Origin: Albula goreensis
Taxonomy: Eukaryota; Chordata; Actinopteri; Albuliformes; Albulidae
DNA length: 64,000 nt
Assembly (NCBI GenBank): GCA_022829145.1
Contig: CM040745.1
Coordinates: forward strand, 42,198,144-42,262,143
Direction of reading: 5' to 3'
The position numbers and the translations under genes are program-made. The notes below the pieces were generated by a model. The model made no database searches and was not told the origin of the DNA. It saw nothing but the letters and a program-made list of their open reading frames with translations. Shown piece after piece: positions 35,431 through 45,963 of the stretch. The number at the start of each line of letters is the position of its first letter. Position 1 is the first letter of the stretch.

Positions 35431-35906
35431 CAACACAGGTTGTGGGTTTATTTGTCTAGTAAGGCTCGCACTGACAATCAGTGTCATTAATATGTGGTTA
35501 GATGTGAAGTTGCTTGCCAGAACAAAATGGGAGTCATCCACAAACTTTACCGTCATTGACATGAATGGGATTTTTCCGTTTGCCGTACAGTCTCTTTTCA
35601 AGGACTTCCAGAGTCACAGAAGAATTGAAAGTACACAAGACAGTTCTCAGACGTTCGTAGGGTCCAACGATTGTGTGTAACTGGGGTTACACTTAAAATG
35701 ACCCCTATTGTTTGGCCTGTTGTTTCCCAAGAATGAAGGCCAGGTGGCACGTGGAGACATGGTGGCGAAAGGATCGCTCCCAAAAACAAAAAGAACATTG
35801 TGTTGCCACGGTTCCTTTGATCGCTCCAACACTTGGTCATGCCTCATTTCCCCCATCCAAAAACAAATCCACTTTGGTGACTCAACAAACAAAATTACGT
35901 ATACTC
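35431..35906. other. Gap with a possible third 18S scrap
   Basis: GGTTCCTTTGATCGCTCCAA at 35808-35827 fits the 18S region following the 5'-end fragment. It is short and could be coincidence plus duplication. No gene seen. Confidence 0.3.
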
Positions 35907-36867
35907 TCAAACAAAACAACCTGGGGTGGGGGGTGGGGGCCAATAACTAACTAACTCGCACACAAGCCGGCCTCCAAGGACAGGGAGGAAAGTTTGGGGC
36001 TTCATATGTCCAGCCCAGACATAGGCGGTGGTGGGGCGCCTGCCCAAACAAAGGCCCTTTTCAGAGCAGTCGCAAGTTGGAGGAGGAGGGAGAGTAGGAG
36101 GAGGAGGAGGCAGGGGCTTTGGCTCTGGCACCTGCCGTTGGGCCCCGCTAGGCCTGGCTGGCAGGCGGGTGGGCTGTCACTCCACATCAGCCACCAACGG
36201 GTCAAGATGGTCTGGGCCCCAAGACCTCTAGTCATTGGCTTTACCCAGGTGGGCCTGACTCTGAGCTCCAGCAATCCCCAGGGAAACCTCGGAGGGAACC
36301 AGCCACCGGATGGTCCTTGGCTGGGGCACTCTGTCACCCTCCAGTGGACATGGAAAGTAAGTGTACCCATTGAGCTACAGCAAAGGGCGGGCGGGCGGGT
36401 AAGCAGGCAGTGGCTGGCTGGAGGGACGCATGCACGCACGCATGCATGCTTGCACGGAGGAGAACACGTGAAGCAGAGGGCGGACAGGCAGGCAGTCAGG
36501 TCAGTTGCTGGCCGGAGCCCAAGTGTGGAGGGGGACCAGTTGCCCGCTGGACTTTGGTTCTGGAGATGGGCTGGGCAAAGGGGGACCAGTTGCCCCCCGT
36601 TGCCATTCAGGGGACCAGTAGCCCCCCTTTACCATTTTTTGGGGGACCAGTTGTCTGCCTCTGGATTCAGGTGACCAGTTACCCGGGGCTGTGGGGCTTT
36701 TGGGCCTCATAACTGGAGGTGGGGGGGCTTAACTGTGGGCAGCGCGGGCAAAATGGAGGCCCAGGTTCTGAAGGTAGGAGGACGGAGGAAGGGGGGTGGG
36801 TGCACTAGCAGGCTCGGACCCCGGCTGAGTGGGAGGGTGGGTTGGGTGCGCAGGAGTAGACCGAGGT
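35907..36867 (+). other. Probable rDNA 5' external transcribed spacer (copy 2)
   Basis: Reverse complement of 31978-32955 and directly continuous with the 18S 5' end at 36868. It includes spaced GGGGGACCAGTTGCC-like motifs at about 36533-36690. GC-rich, non-coding. Confidence 0.65.
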
Positions 36868-36989
36868 TACCTGGTTGATCCTGCCAGAAGCATTTGCTTG
36901 TCTCAAATTTTAAACCATGCATTTCTAAGTACACATGGCCGGTACAGTGAAACTGCGAATGGCTCATAAAATCAGTTATGGTTCCTTTG
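36868..36989 (+). rRNA. 18S rRNA 5'-end fragment (copy 2)
   Basis: TACCTGGTTGATCCTGCCAG through AATCAGTTATGGTTCCTTTG, 122 nt, with a few substitutions. It stops at nearly the same 18S position as copy 1 and then runs into the spacer repeat (copy 3). Confidence 0.93.
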
Positions 36990-37498
36990 TAGTTCCCAAG
37001 TGTAAAAAATAGCTAGAAACCGTTGTGTACAATTTGCCTCCCCGGCCGAGTCCTCACTACTCACAGCGCATCTCCTAAACCTCCCAGGACTGCATGCAGC
37101 TGACATACACTCAGTCTGCTTACATACAATTAAAGAAAATGATGATTAAAATGACTATGGCCACTGACTTGTGTTGAGTTGTGGGGACGTGTTGCCTTCA
37201 CAAATAAACAATTCCAGATATTGCGCCAATTAAGGGGTGTTCATGAAACTGTGACTGTGACGGTTGCTTGAACTCAGTCTGCTTACATCTTGGCGAATTT
37301 TCATGCCTTTGGGACTTGTGTATGATGCAGCCGGAACCACAGGTCAAACAATTGGGGTTATTTCAAGTGTAACCCTTTTCACACATGATGGTCTTCTGGA
37401 TGGGGGCTGTTCCACCCATGGACCACTTGACAATCTGCGTGGGAACACGTTTCCTTCTCGCGGTTCTTTTAGGGTCCCTTGTGATTTCAGAAAATACA
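36990..37498. repeat. Spacer repeat (copy 3) and tandem-unit copy
   Basis: 37010-37150 is the reverse complement of the repeat at 29879 and 35264. 37173-37265 repeats 33413-33503. 37290-37400 repeats part of 33800-33900. Confidence 0.6.
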
Positions 37499-37567
37499 TG
37501 TTCCCGCCCAGTTTCTGGGGACCTTTCACGTGTGAGGCGAACGTGATAACCACTACACTACGGAAAC
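37499..37567 (-). tRNA. tRNA-Val (CAC)-like pseudogene
   Basis: Minus strand GTTTCCGTAGTGTAGTGGTT, then ATCACGTTCGCCTCACACGT (anticodon CAC) and GAAAGGTCCCC, but the T-loop is shortened (about 4 nt missing), so it is probably inactive. Confidence 0.85.
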
Positions 37568-37686
37568 TCCTCATGCTGTGCGACACGGGAGATCCATTCT
37601 AAGCTTTGCATATTGTTGCATTCTCACCCAGCTGAGAAAGCAACTCCTTCTGTAGCTGCTATTCCCGCCATCCGTCCCCAACATAC

Positions 37687-37760
37687 GGTTTCTGTAGTTG
37701 TAGCAGTTATCACGTTTGCTAACATGCAAGAGGTCCTCAGTTTTAAACCGAGCAGAAGCA
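37687..37760 (+). tRNA. tRNA-Val (AAC)-like gene
   Basis: GTTTCTGTAGTTGTAGCAGTT, anticodon loop CTAACAT (AAC), T-arm CTCAGTTTTAAACCGAG and 3' end CAGAAGCA. Full length; a TTTTG follows closely. Several changed bases, so function is uncertain. It lies exactly where the Tx1-type LINE homology ends. Confidence 0.78.
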
Positions 37761-38521
37761 TGTTTTGACAGGCAGGGAACGGGACAAGGACCAAACTCCA
37801 AGCTGTGCAACCGATAAAGACAGGTGGTGAACCTTGCCCAGACCACCAGACCACCAGAGTAGCATATGCTATCCTGGCCAGCTTACCCCTCCATAAAAAC
37901 TGCAGCACAAGGCGCCTCACGTCCATCTCGACCCAGGCTGGGAATGCCATGACGGACATCCCATACCAGAGCTGAGACAGCATCAGGTTGTTCAGCACCA
38001 GAACCCTCCCCTTCAAGGTGAGGTCCCAGGAGCCCCACCACCACAGCCTCTTCTCCATCTTCCCCCCACCACCGATCAACCGCCCCCCCTCGCATCCACC
38101 CCTACATACACCCCAAGCACCTTGACCACCCCCTCCGCCACCTGAAAAGGCAACCCCAACTCCTCAAACCCCACACCTCTTCCCACCCTCAAAACCACCA
38201 ATTTTACTGAATTAATCCTGGCCCCAGAGGCCCTACAATACTCACCCAGCACCTCCATAATAGAGGGCAGGCAGCCCACCTTCCGCACAGTGAAAGTGGT
38301 ATCATCCGCATACTATTATATGAGAGACGGGATACCACACCCCGGCACCGTAACACCCCAAATCGCCGGATGTCCCTTCACCGCCAGACCCAAAGGCTCC
38401 GCCACCAAGGCGTACAAAATGGCCAACAGAGGACTGCCCTGCCGCACAGACCTGGTGACCGGGAAAAACCTTTTGCTCTTCACACAACTCACAATTCCAC
38501 CATATAAAATCTGAACCCACC

Positions 38522-38932
38522 TTATGCAACCAGCCCCAAACCCAAAGCGCTGCAACACACTCCTGCCTCCACGCCATCCTCCACCGCCGACTCCTCCCGC
38601 TCCTCCACACACAGCTCACCAGCAGCTGACTCCACAGCACATTCCACTGCCCTTGCTCCAGCCGCTGCATCCACTCCACTCCCACCATCCTGCAGATCCA
38701 TACCCTTGCCAGCATTGAGGCCATCCCGGTCCCCCTCAGCCAGCTCCTCCACAGTTCCTGTCTCGTCGCCATCCCCAGCCTCCTCCTCAATCCCCAAGCA
38801 GGTGCAGTGCATCAATACGCATCCACAATCGCCGCACCCCACAGCCCTGCAGTCTCTCGCATAATGCCCTTGCTCACAGCAGTCATGACATACAAAATCA
38901 GGGCATTCCCTCAATAAATGACCAGACTGCAA
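38522..38932 (-). pseudogene. LINE ORF1 zinc knuckles fused to RT remnant
   Basis: Begins SGHLLRECPDFVCHDCCEQG and continues HYARDCRAVGCGDCGC: CCHC knuckles of ORF1. The acidic tail follows, and the same DNA near 38522-38610 in another frame is already RT (LQRFGFGAGCIRWVQILYGG). ORF1 and ORF2 are therefore joined by a deletion. Confidence 0.65.
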
Positions 38933-38941
38933 ACAAATTCT

Positions 38942-39475
38942 TCAAAGCTTTTGTTGCCTGTCATGCAGCACACGAAAGTACTTAACTTTCGCTGTATTAA
39001 ACTTTGTACTGTATGGCAGCGAGGGAACAGACGGCGGGAATTTAACCCGCAAATATCTTGTCCTATCTGCCACCAAAGTTCCAGGATACATTCTCCTGTG
39101 TGCCTCTGTCACTGGCTGCACGCCCCAGCCTCGCAGTTTCTCCAGAATATCCACATCAGTAATGTAAGCCGGCAGATGCAAAAACGAAACAACAATCACA
39201 TCGTTCAGCAAAGCACGAACCTCATATGTGACATCCCAAATCTGCAATCCATCCAGCAAACCATCACACACTTTCTTATCAGACAATGTGAGTTCAAACT
39301 CCCAAATCCCGCTTGGATGAACTGCCAAAATGCTGCCAAATCCAACAGGAGCTTGAACTGCATGAATGATATCCATAGGGGAAACATTCTCCACCCCAGC
39401 AACTGACAAAACCACAGTCACACTCCTCAGATACTGGCGAGTAGAGCCAACAGGGGTAAATGAAGAGGTAGCCAT
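38942..39475 (-). pseudogene. LINE ORF1, N-terminal part
   Basis: A 177-codon open frame starting MATSSFTPVGSTRQYLRSVT. It contains MDIIHAVQAPVGFGSIL and WEFELTLSDKKVCDGLLDGL, then ALLNDVIVVSFLHLPAYITD, which looks like the nucleic-acid-binding (RRM-like) part of a Tx1-type ORF1. It ends with a frame break just before the zinc-knuckle part. Confidence 0.7.
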
Positions 39476-40075
39476 TTTTTAAAAAAACCAAGAAGTGAAA
39501 TAAATGAGAAAGATAAACCCTGCCACCCCTGGCAAAAACTGCCAGGGGAGCCGGAGCCCTACCAGAATTAAAGAGCAGTCCTGTATTGAAAATATCCACG
39601 TATGAATTTTCAAAAAAAACAGTGGCAAATAATCAAATGGAAGCTGCAGCCGACACCCTGCAACTCCTCCAAACACAACAAACACACTGAGCTCAGACCA
39701 GTGAGCAGGTGCTAGCACCACCTACTGGAGAGATCGTGGGCCTTCAGCAGTATGGTGTGGCCGTAAGCGAAAGCTGCGCTCTCAATCGGTCGCCTCATGG
39801 TTGCCATCCGCTTTCTTCTGCAATTGTGACGCCGGGCAGTTTTTTTTTTTTTTTTTTTCATCCAACAATGCGGAGCCCGGGCTCACGTTTGGAGTTTGGG
39901 TTTTCGGCTGGAGCTTGGCATGGGCCAAGGCCACAGCGTCAGGCCCGGCTCTAGGTGTGGAGCTAGGCCGGAGGCCCATGATTTGAAGATGGTGGAGAAA
40001 GATCCACCACCGGACTTTGGCTCACATTTCACGCTGAACTTTGGCTAATGGTCACGCTGCCCGCTCTTGGTGGGC
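39476..40075. repeat. Flank unit duplicated at 41817
   Basis: 39885-40075 (GGAGTTTGGGTTTTCGGCTG ... CCCGCTCTTGGTGGG) is repeated at 41825-42026. A T-run of 20 or so lies at 39839-39859. No gene. Confidence 0.6.
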
Positions 40076-41698
40076 ATAACCTCGTATTGTCCTCAGATTT
40101 GCTAACATACTTGGGGTCAATTTGACCCAAGCTATTTCAACCTCCAGGCAATGATTATGATTAAAATTGCTACCCATTTTTATGTGCCAGGTACTTTACA
40201 TTTATTAGTTTACTACCTAAATAGCCCTTTAGATTAAATATTACCACCAACACCCCCAAACCCCGGCAAACACCCAAAATACCTACTGTTGGAAAAATAT
40301 GCAAATCACCATGAAATCTCTCAGTTTGACCTTAACTTGGAAAGAAGGACCTTTTTTTCTTGTGTGAATGGCTTTATATTATTTCTAAGTACAATTTTTT
40401 TTTTTGTCATTTATATCATTTGGAAAGAAAAACAGTATCTTTTACTAAAGAGAGAAACATGTATTATGTTCGGGCTCTGGTGTTATGAAGAGCTCAAACA
40501 CTGATTTTATGTTTTAGACATGGCTGACAGTGTATCTGGTGGGGCCTGGAACCATTTTGATGACATTAGCAGCATTAAGTGTAACCTGCCATTCAGGTGG
40601 GGAGAGGGACCATAATAACTTTTCATTTTTGTAAGGTAACTTGTCTGCTGGTGGTTGAGAGACAACAGGAGGGTCAATACTAAGGCTCTCATTCTCATCA
40701 GAGGAGGATGTCTCATAATCAGGGTCCTCCTCAACATTATCCTCTGTCTCAGACACATTCTCCTCTATGTCACTTTCACTGTCAAAGAGCTGTGACAAAA
40801 CCGCATTGGCACGAAACCTTTGCTTACAGGTCATTTTCAAGTGAAAGAGAATATAAAGCAAGAGCACACAGCACACCAAGTGAAATGGTTTTGAAAGCTG
40901 CGGTGCAAGCTTTCATATGTTTGCTCCTCCCCTTTGTAGTGTCAACTGCCAATCTCCTCACTGGAACCACATTTCCACACCCCAACAGTGCAGGAAATAT
41001 CAGCGTTCTTGTTGGAATTATATTTCCCCCTCCCCCATGTCATGTGAACTGTCAGTGGTGTCTCATGCTACCACAGGTATGGTTATGATGGGTTAGGGCC
41101 AGGGGCATCACCAGACCCGATCTCACTGGGGCACATGCCCCAGTAACAATCTGTGGTGCTCCGGTAAATGGTTGTGGAAAAATAGCATAGCTCCCAAGGG
41201 GGGGTTGGCCCCTGGTCAGCCTAATCAACTGTCAGCTAAATGCTTTGAATGAAAGTGTCAGCTAAATGACTCTGAAAGTAATGTAACGCAACTAGCCTAT
41301 TGTCGTTGCTGATGCATTCCCCGCATGAGGATGTAAGCACTAGGGTTTCGCCCCGAAGCAGAGGGAAGGTTTTTTGAAGACTATAAAATTGCATGTTCGT
41401 GGCCTCAGTATCATCCAAAACAACCAAATGAAATGTGTGAAAGATGTTGATATTTCTTATGTTTTATACCGCCAAAACAACCTGGGGTCAAATTGACCCC
41501 AGGGGACACCGATGTGTACAAAATGTGTACAGGACATTGAAAACAAATCATCATGTTCATTTTACATTCACCCAGTTGTCCCCATTAAATTAGGAAAAGT
41601 CATGAAATATGAGGCAACAAAAAAAAGTCAATAATCCAGTTGGAAACGTGAAACATTGAATGGGGTCACATGGACCCCAAAGATAATAGGAGGGTTAA
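40076..41698 (-). mobile_element. piggyBac-type element, decayed
   Basis: Left end ATAACCTCGTATTGTCCT and right end AATAGGAGGGTTAA are inverted and sit at TTAA-type target sites (the left one mutated to ATAA). Subterminal GGGGTCAATTTGACCC-like words occur near both ends. The only coding remnant is the transposase N-terminus. Confidence 0.7.
40514..40879 (-). pseudogene. piggyBac transposase N-terminal fragment
   Basis: A 121-codon frame with an acidic stretch (LFDSESDIEENVSETEDNVE) then WSLSPPEWQ and MVPGPTRYTVSHV. PGPTRYxxS is a typical mark of piggyBac-derived transposases, just before the catalytic domain. The DDD catalytic domain itself is missing. Confidence 0.7.
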
Positions 41699-41816
41699 AC
41701 TCCTGCTTAAGCCTGACCTCCATTTTACTGAGGGGCTCCCAACCTTAAGCCTCTCTCCCGATACCTCGTTCTCAGCCCTTGGCTCCAGAACCGCGGGCAG
41801 CTGATCACCCAGACAG

Positions 41817-42203
41817 GACCGGAGTTTGGAGTTTGGGCTTTCGGCTGGAGCTTGGCATGGACCAAGGCCACAGCGTCAGGCCCGGCTCTAGGTGTGGAGC
41901 TAGATGGGAGGCCCATGATTTGACGATGGTGGAGAAAGACCCACCACCGGCTCCCAGTTTCACCTGGACTTTGGCTCACACTTCACGCTGGAGCTCCGTC
42001 TGAGCCGCCCGCTCTTGGTGGGGGCTTAACCCTCGTATTGTCCTTAAATTTGCTAACATCTTTTATCCTTGGGGTCAATTTGACCCAAGCTATTTCAACC
42101 TCCAGGCAATGATTATAATTAAAATTGTGACCCATTTTTATGTGTCAGGTACTTCACGTTTCTTAGTTTACCAGCTAAACAGCCCTTTAAATTAAATATT
42201 CTA
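41817..42203. repeat. Second copy of flank plus piggyBac left end
   Basis: Direct repeat of 39885-40250 and including TTAACCCTCGTATTGTCCTT with an intact TTAA. It stops at 42203, where LINE ORF1-like sequence begins. Confidence 0.75.
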
Positions 42204-42410
42204 AAATTCCGTCCAAGAGAACCTGGCAGTAATCCTCCTTCTCCAAAGTTAACTCAAATCCATTGTTGGGCTGGCTTCTTACCCCGATCAGTTTCCCTCT
42301 GCCCAGCTTGGCATCAACCATCGTTATCACGTCCATTGCAGTTATCCCCTGTAAATCATTCAATTCCAGAATAAGCGGAGCGTCTTCAGAATAATCTCTC
42401 TGAAATCTAG
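42204..42410 (-). pseudogene. LINE ORF1-like fragment beside the retrovirus
   Basis: The minus strand is open through this segment and reads ELNDLQGITAMDVITMVDAK then GFELTLEKEDYCQVLLDGI. The pattern resembles the ORF1 N-part at 38942-39475 (VSPMDIIHAV ... FELTLSDKKVCDGLLDGL). Probably another Tx1-type LINE into which the retrovirus inserted. No continuation is found on the far side of the retrovirus. Confidence 0.5.
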
Positions 42411-42979
42411 TGTGGAAGAAAGACCGCTCCAGCCTGGGCCAACTAGCTGGGGGCCCTCACCACACTTTAATGCTCCTTAGGTATTCCCAAACTTCTTTTG
42501 CAAAAATAAAACAAAATCCACCGAGTCTGATGCAAAATGGTTTATTGTATACTGCCTGGAAGCATTACACAATAAGCCGGGCTGGTCTCCGCAGAACATC
42601 AAAAGGTCACCTAGGCAATCCACCATTCACTCTGAAGGGTTCATCATCCTGCATCCATTTTTATTCCTTTTCTTATCTAAGGCCTTCCCCAGCCTACCTA
42701 AGGCCTGCCCCAAGAGAGGCACCTTAGGCCCTCCTTCTCCCCATAGTGTTAACATTAACTTGATCCTTGACATTAATATTTATTGGTAATTGTCATCACT
42801 CTATTAAAAAATATATTGCCACCTAGAGTGTCTGGCAGTAAATTACATTCAGGTTGGGTTGGCTCCATTATTTCTATGACTGTATTTTCCTAGTGTCACA
42901 ACATGCACCATTTTAAGTACATCTGCCATTGTTATGTTAGTTCAAGGGTAGGCCTGATCATACAATTTATGCTTCTACA
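42411..42979 (-). repeat. 3' LTR of the endogenous retrovirus
   Basis: TGTGGAAGAAAG ... TTCTACA. The adjoining minus-strand purine tract AAAAGGGGGAA marks the polypurine tract. AATAAA words occur on the minus strand. Confidence 0.93.
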
Positions 42980-43901
42980 TTCCCCCTTTTGAGACTACTA
43001 AGTCTCATACAATAATTTCATGCCTAAGGTTTTACATATGCATTATTTTATCAGTTAGTTCCCAGTTACCCATTGCTACATTATCAAATCAACAGGCTCC
43101 CTAAATGGACTTCCTGTCGCTTACCAGTTGCCATTAGCAAACCATTTTGTCCAGCAGGTTCCTGCCCAGGGCCCCCTCCCGATGTTTGGAACTCTGGGTC
43201 TCTGCTTTTTCTGGCCCCCCTTTGTTGGCATTTTTATCATGTGGCCCCTCATTCTCACATTAATTTCTTAACGTTCTCCCTAGCTCCTATCACTCAGGAG
43301 CCCCAGCTCAGTTCTCCACTGAGCAAAATATGGCCTTTATTACGCAATGGGTTCACTGTGGACTAACTTCATTCACAATCACAATGTGTTAAGCAAGATT
43401 ACATTATTAAGACCAGCCACGGTACATTTGACAGTTGATATGATATTGCATGCATGATTACATTTCAATACATGAGTATATAGTGATACATGATTATATT
43501 ATAAAACATGCCTTAATATTCTGACAACTAATGATTAAAACTTAATTATTAGTCTCATCACGATTGATCAATCAATTTCTATTGATAAGAATATGGCTTT
43601 TACTGATTATCCAATAACATATGATATACTAATACAATTTATGCATGAGCAAGCAAGCAGGTTAAATGTCTTCTCTTCTTCCATGGCTCGTCACTGAATT
43701 GATGGACCATTGGACAGAGGAGAGGTTACAAGCACTTCACTCAGCCATTGCTGGTCAAAACTCTTCTCTGGCAGAGATGTGTGAAATAACTATGTGTGGG
43801 CATTTAACTATCTGCCATAGGTAAGAGAGCCTTTGGCTCCTGAAACTGTTATCTCCTTCTTCGTGTATGTTTATGTCAGTATATGTAAATGATGGTGTAC
43901 T
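42980..43901. other. ERV 3' untranslated region
   Basis: Between the small 3' frame and the LTR; AT-rich, no open frame of note on the minus strand. It could hold export or splice signals that I cannot recognise. Confidence 0.4.
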
Positions 43902-44114
43902 CTAGGGATCAATAAAGGGAAGTCCTTCCCAAAACTCAGGATCTTCGAGGATCTCTTGGTAATCAGGACTCATTCTGTCCCGACAGGCCCATCCAGCTCC
44001 TGGTATTATACCCCATTCACAGTCTGGATTACCAAAAGGGCAGTTCAATGGGCCTCCTTTCCAGTTACACGGCCGTCCTTCTGGATCCTCATAGCTGTTT
44101 TCTCCGGGGTGCAT
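43902..44114 (-). CDS. Small ERV frame downstream of env (70 aa)
   Basis: Begins MHPGENSYEDPEGRPCNWKG and ends EFWEGLPFIDP. Four Cys in CNW, NCPF, DCEW and ACRD contexts, acidic, no signal peptide or membrane span. It starts 105 bases after the env stop. It could be an accessory protein or the last exon of one; I do not recognise it. Confidence 0.4.
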   Translation of the reverse strand: MHPGENSYEDPEGRPCNWKGGPLNCPFGNPDCEWGIIPGAGWACRDRMSPDYQEILEDPEFWEGLPFIDP

Positions 44115-44219
44115 TATCTGGGCTGGGCACTGGAACAGATCTGGAATTTCCTTGAAACACCAAACATGAAGTGGTTCTGCTTCACCCCTTTTCCCCCATC
44201 TTATAGTTACGGTCTCGTT

Positions 44220-45890
44220 TCACGGAAACAAGAAACTGCCCGTCAGTGAGCCTACCATTTTCTTGATTAGAGACTGAATCAGAGGAATCGCACAGCATGT
44301 GACAAACAACAACATTACCAATACTATTCCGATAACTATTCCAATTTTGGCCAGGGCTGCTTTCCATGAGGAGATACTTAACCAGTCCCATCCTGACCAC
44401 TCATATGCATTCCCCATTGTATTTCTTACATGCTCTTTTCTCAAGTTCTCTAGGGCCCGCATTGCAGTTGTTATATTACCTCTGGGTCCTGTGTGCATAG
44501 GTATGACCGTGCAGCATTCTTCCCCAATACGCTCACACACCCCTTGTTCCTCTGCTAATAGTGTATCAAAAATTAACCTATTTTGCAACGTCATGAGGGG
44601 GGTGGCATGCAACTGTTCTTTTACTCCTTCCAACGCTTGTACAGTATGATTAATAAACCTTTGCTGATTATACCACAAGTAGTTTATCCACTGTGAATTT
44701 CTGGCAGATGTAAATCCCATACCTCCTAATGTAAGAGTGTCCAGCACCTGACTTCCGTAAATCATGTCCTCTGAAATTGCTTGGTACTCTTTTGGCACTC
44801 CATTAGGCTCAAGCCATTTTGAAATCCATATATCTTTATCTTCTCCCCATTTCCCCACATCTCTCTTTACCTGGAATTGCAGATCAGGATCATCAAAACT
44901 TATCACAGTCAATCGTCCTGCTAACATGATAGGTGCACATATGCCTGTCCACTGTCTTTCCAGAGTAGTTTTTAGTTCAGTATTTTTGCCACAATACCAA
45001 TAAATGTCCGCTACTGGACTAGTCCCTTCTGACAGATCTGGTATGGGGAAGGAGGACTGTATTCGTGTGCCATTCTCATCTACGCGGCCAATGGTGTACC
45101 CCCAGTTTGGGACTACCTCCTTACAGCTAATTGGAGCCTGCTCTGTTGTAAAACATGCCACGTGACCTACTGTGTCCCATTTCTGGCAACTGATCCATGG
45201 GTCGGATGCCTGATCTCTAAATCCCCTTAAATGCATATCTATTACTTTTTCTAGTGTACGATTTCTAACCACACAAAATGGAAATTGAATATTCTCAGGC
45301 ACTGCCACCACAGGTGGCAGTCCTATACCATCTACCTCCCCCTGAACGATCCTATCCCAGCAGTGTTCCCAGTCATATTGTCGCATTCCCAATTTAGTCA
45401 TAACATATCCTGTTGTGCTTCCCGTTTCAGCAAATGGCATATACTCACCCCCACTCATTGGCCATGCCACCTTATACTCTTTCCCCGAAGAATCACCCAT
45501 TTTACGGCTTGTTCTACTGGTAGCCATATAATATAATAGGCACTGTAGATAACACATTTTATCTGGCTCTCTGTTGCCTCCTGTGTCAACACATCCCTTC
45601 TGCGAGAAGTGGGGGGGTCTCACCTGGGGAACTTTTCCTGCATTGGTGTTATAGCACGTTATGCACGTCTCTTCTGTTACCTGTTGAGCAGAAAACTGCA
45701 TCCATTTGTAAAACATGTTTGTCTGTACCTGTGTTGTCCATCGCCTTCCCAAAGTCACCAAATGGTGACCTTGTTTGTCCCCTGTTGCTTTTTCTCTCTC
45801 ACTGCGATCAGTTAACAGAGCACCTTTCGCTGGGCTTATTTCTGACATCAACAATATCACCAGACCCCACAGCTTTGCCTTTGACCCCAT
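44220..45890 (-). CDS. env: Envelope glycoprotein (env), intact frame
   Basis: A 556-residue uninterrupted frame. Residues 1-24 form a signal peptide (hydrophobic WGLVILLM). Near residue 77 is CITC, a CXXC as in the SU of gamma-type retroviruses. A dibasic KR before DVGKWG is a possible SU/TM cleavage site. The TM ectodomain has heptad text (INYLWYNQQRFINHTVQALE) and CERIGEECC, a CX6CC loop. A C-terminal membrane span (IGIVIGIVLVMLLFVTCCAI) and a short tail follow. It would mediate attachment and fusion. It is the only long ERV frame without a break, about 75 bases after the end of pol. Confidence 0.92.
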   Translation of the reverse strand: MGSKAKLWGLVILLMSEISPAKGALLTDRSEREKATGDKQGHHLVTLGRRWTTQVQTNMFYKWMQFSAQQVTEETCITCYNTNAGKVPQVRPPHFSQKGCVDTGGNREPDKMCYLQCLLYYMATSRTSRKMGDSSGKEYKVAWPMSGGEYMPFAETGSTTGYVMTKLGMRQYDWEHCWDRIVQGEVDGIGLPPVVAVPENIQFPFCVVRNRTLEKVIDMHLRGFRDQASDPWISCQKWDTVGHVACFTTEQAPISCKEVVPNWGYTIGRVDENGTRIQSSFPIPDLSEGTSPVADIYWYCGKNTELKTTLERQWTGICAPIMLAGRLTVISFDDPDLQFQVKRDVGKWGEDKDIWISKWLEPNGVPKEYQAISEDMIYGSQVLDTLTLGGMGFTSARNSQWINYLWYNQQRFINHTVQALEGVKEQLHATPLMTLQNRLIFDTLLAEEQGVCERIGEECCTVIPMHTGPRGNITTAMRALENLRKEHVRNTMGNAYEWSGWDWLSISSWKAALAKIGIVIGIVLVMLLFVTCCAIPLIQSLIKKMVGSLTGSFLFP

Positions 45891-45963
45891 ACTCTACCTC
45901 CATGCTTTCTTACCATCCTCTTACCTCTCCCTCTAAGGCTCTGCCTCCTCATCTCCTCCAGTA

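Larger units (their letters stand above)
37761..39475 (-). mobile_element. Tx1-type (L1 clade) LINE, internally deleted
   Basis: From high to low coordinate: ORF1 N-part, ORF1 zinc knuckles, then directly the middle and end of the ORF2 reverse transcriptase. The endonuclease and the first part of RT are missing. RT text includes FFPVTRSVRQGSPLLAILYA and, in other frames, ALVAEPLGLAV, RASGARINSVKLVVL and GRVLVLNNLMLSQLWY. CCHC-type ORF1 knuckles plus this RT are typical of the Tx1 group. The 3' end abuts tRNA-Val(AAC). Confidence 0.75.

Noticed and set aside
36002..36674. A 226-codon plus-strand frame and opposite frames
   Set aside because: Same spacer DNA as above, directly upstream of the 18S start; no protein family.
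38522..38718. Pro/His-rich plus-strand frame
   Set aside because: Antisense of the LINE ORF1 tail and RT.
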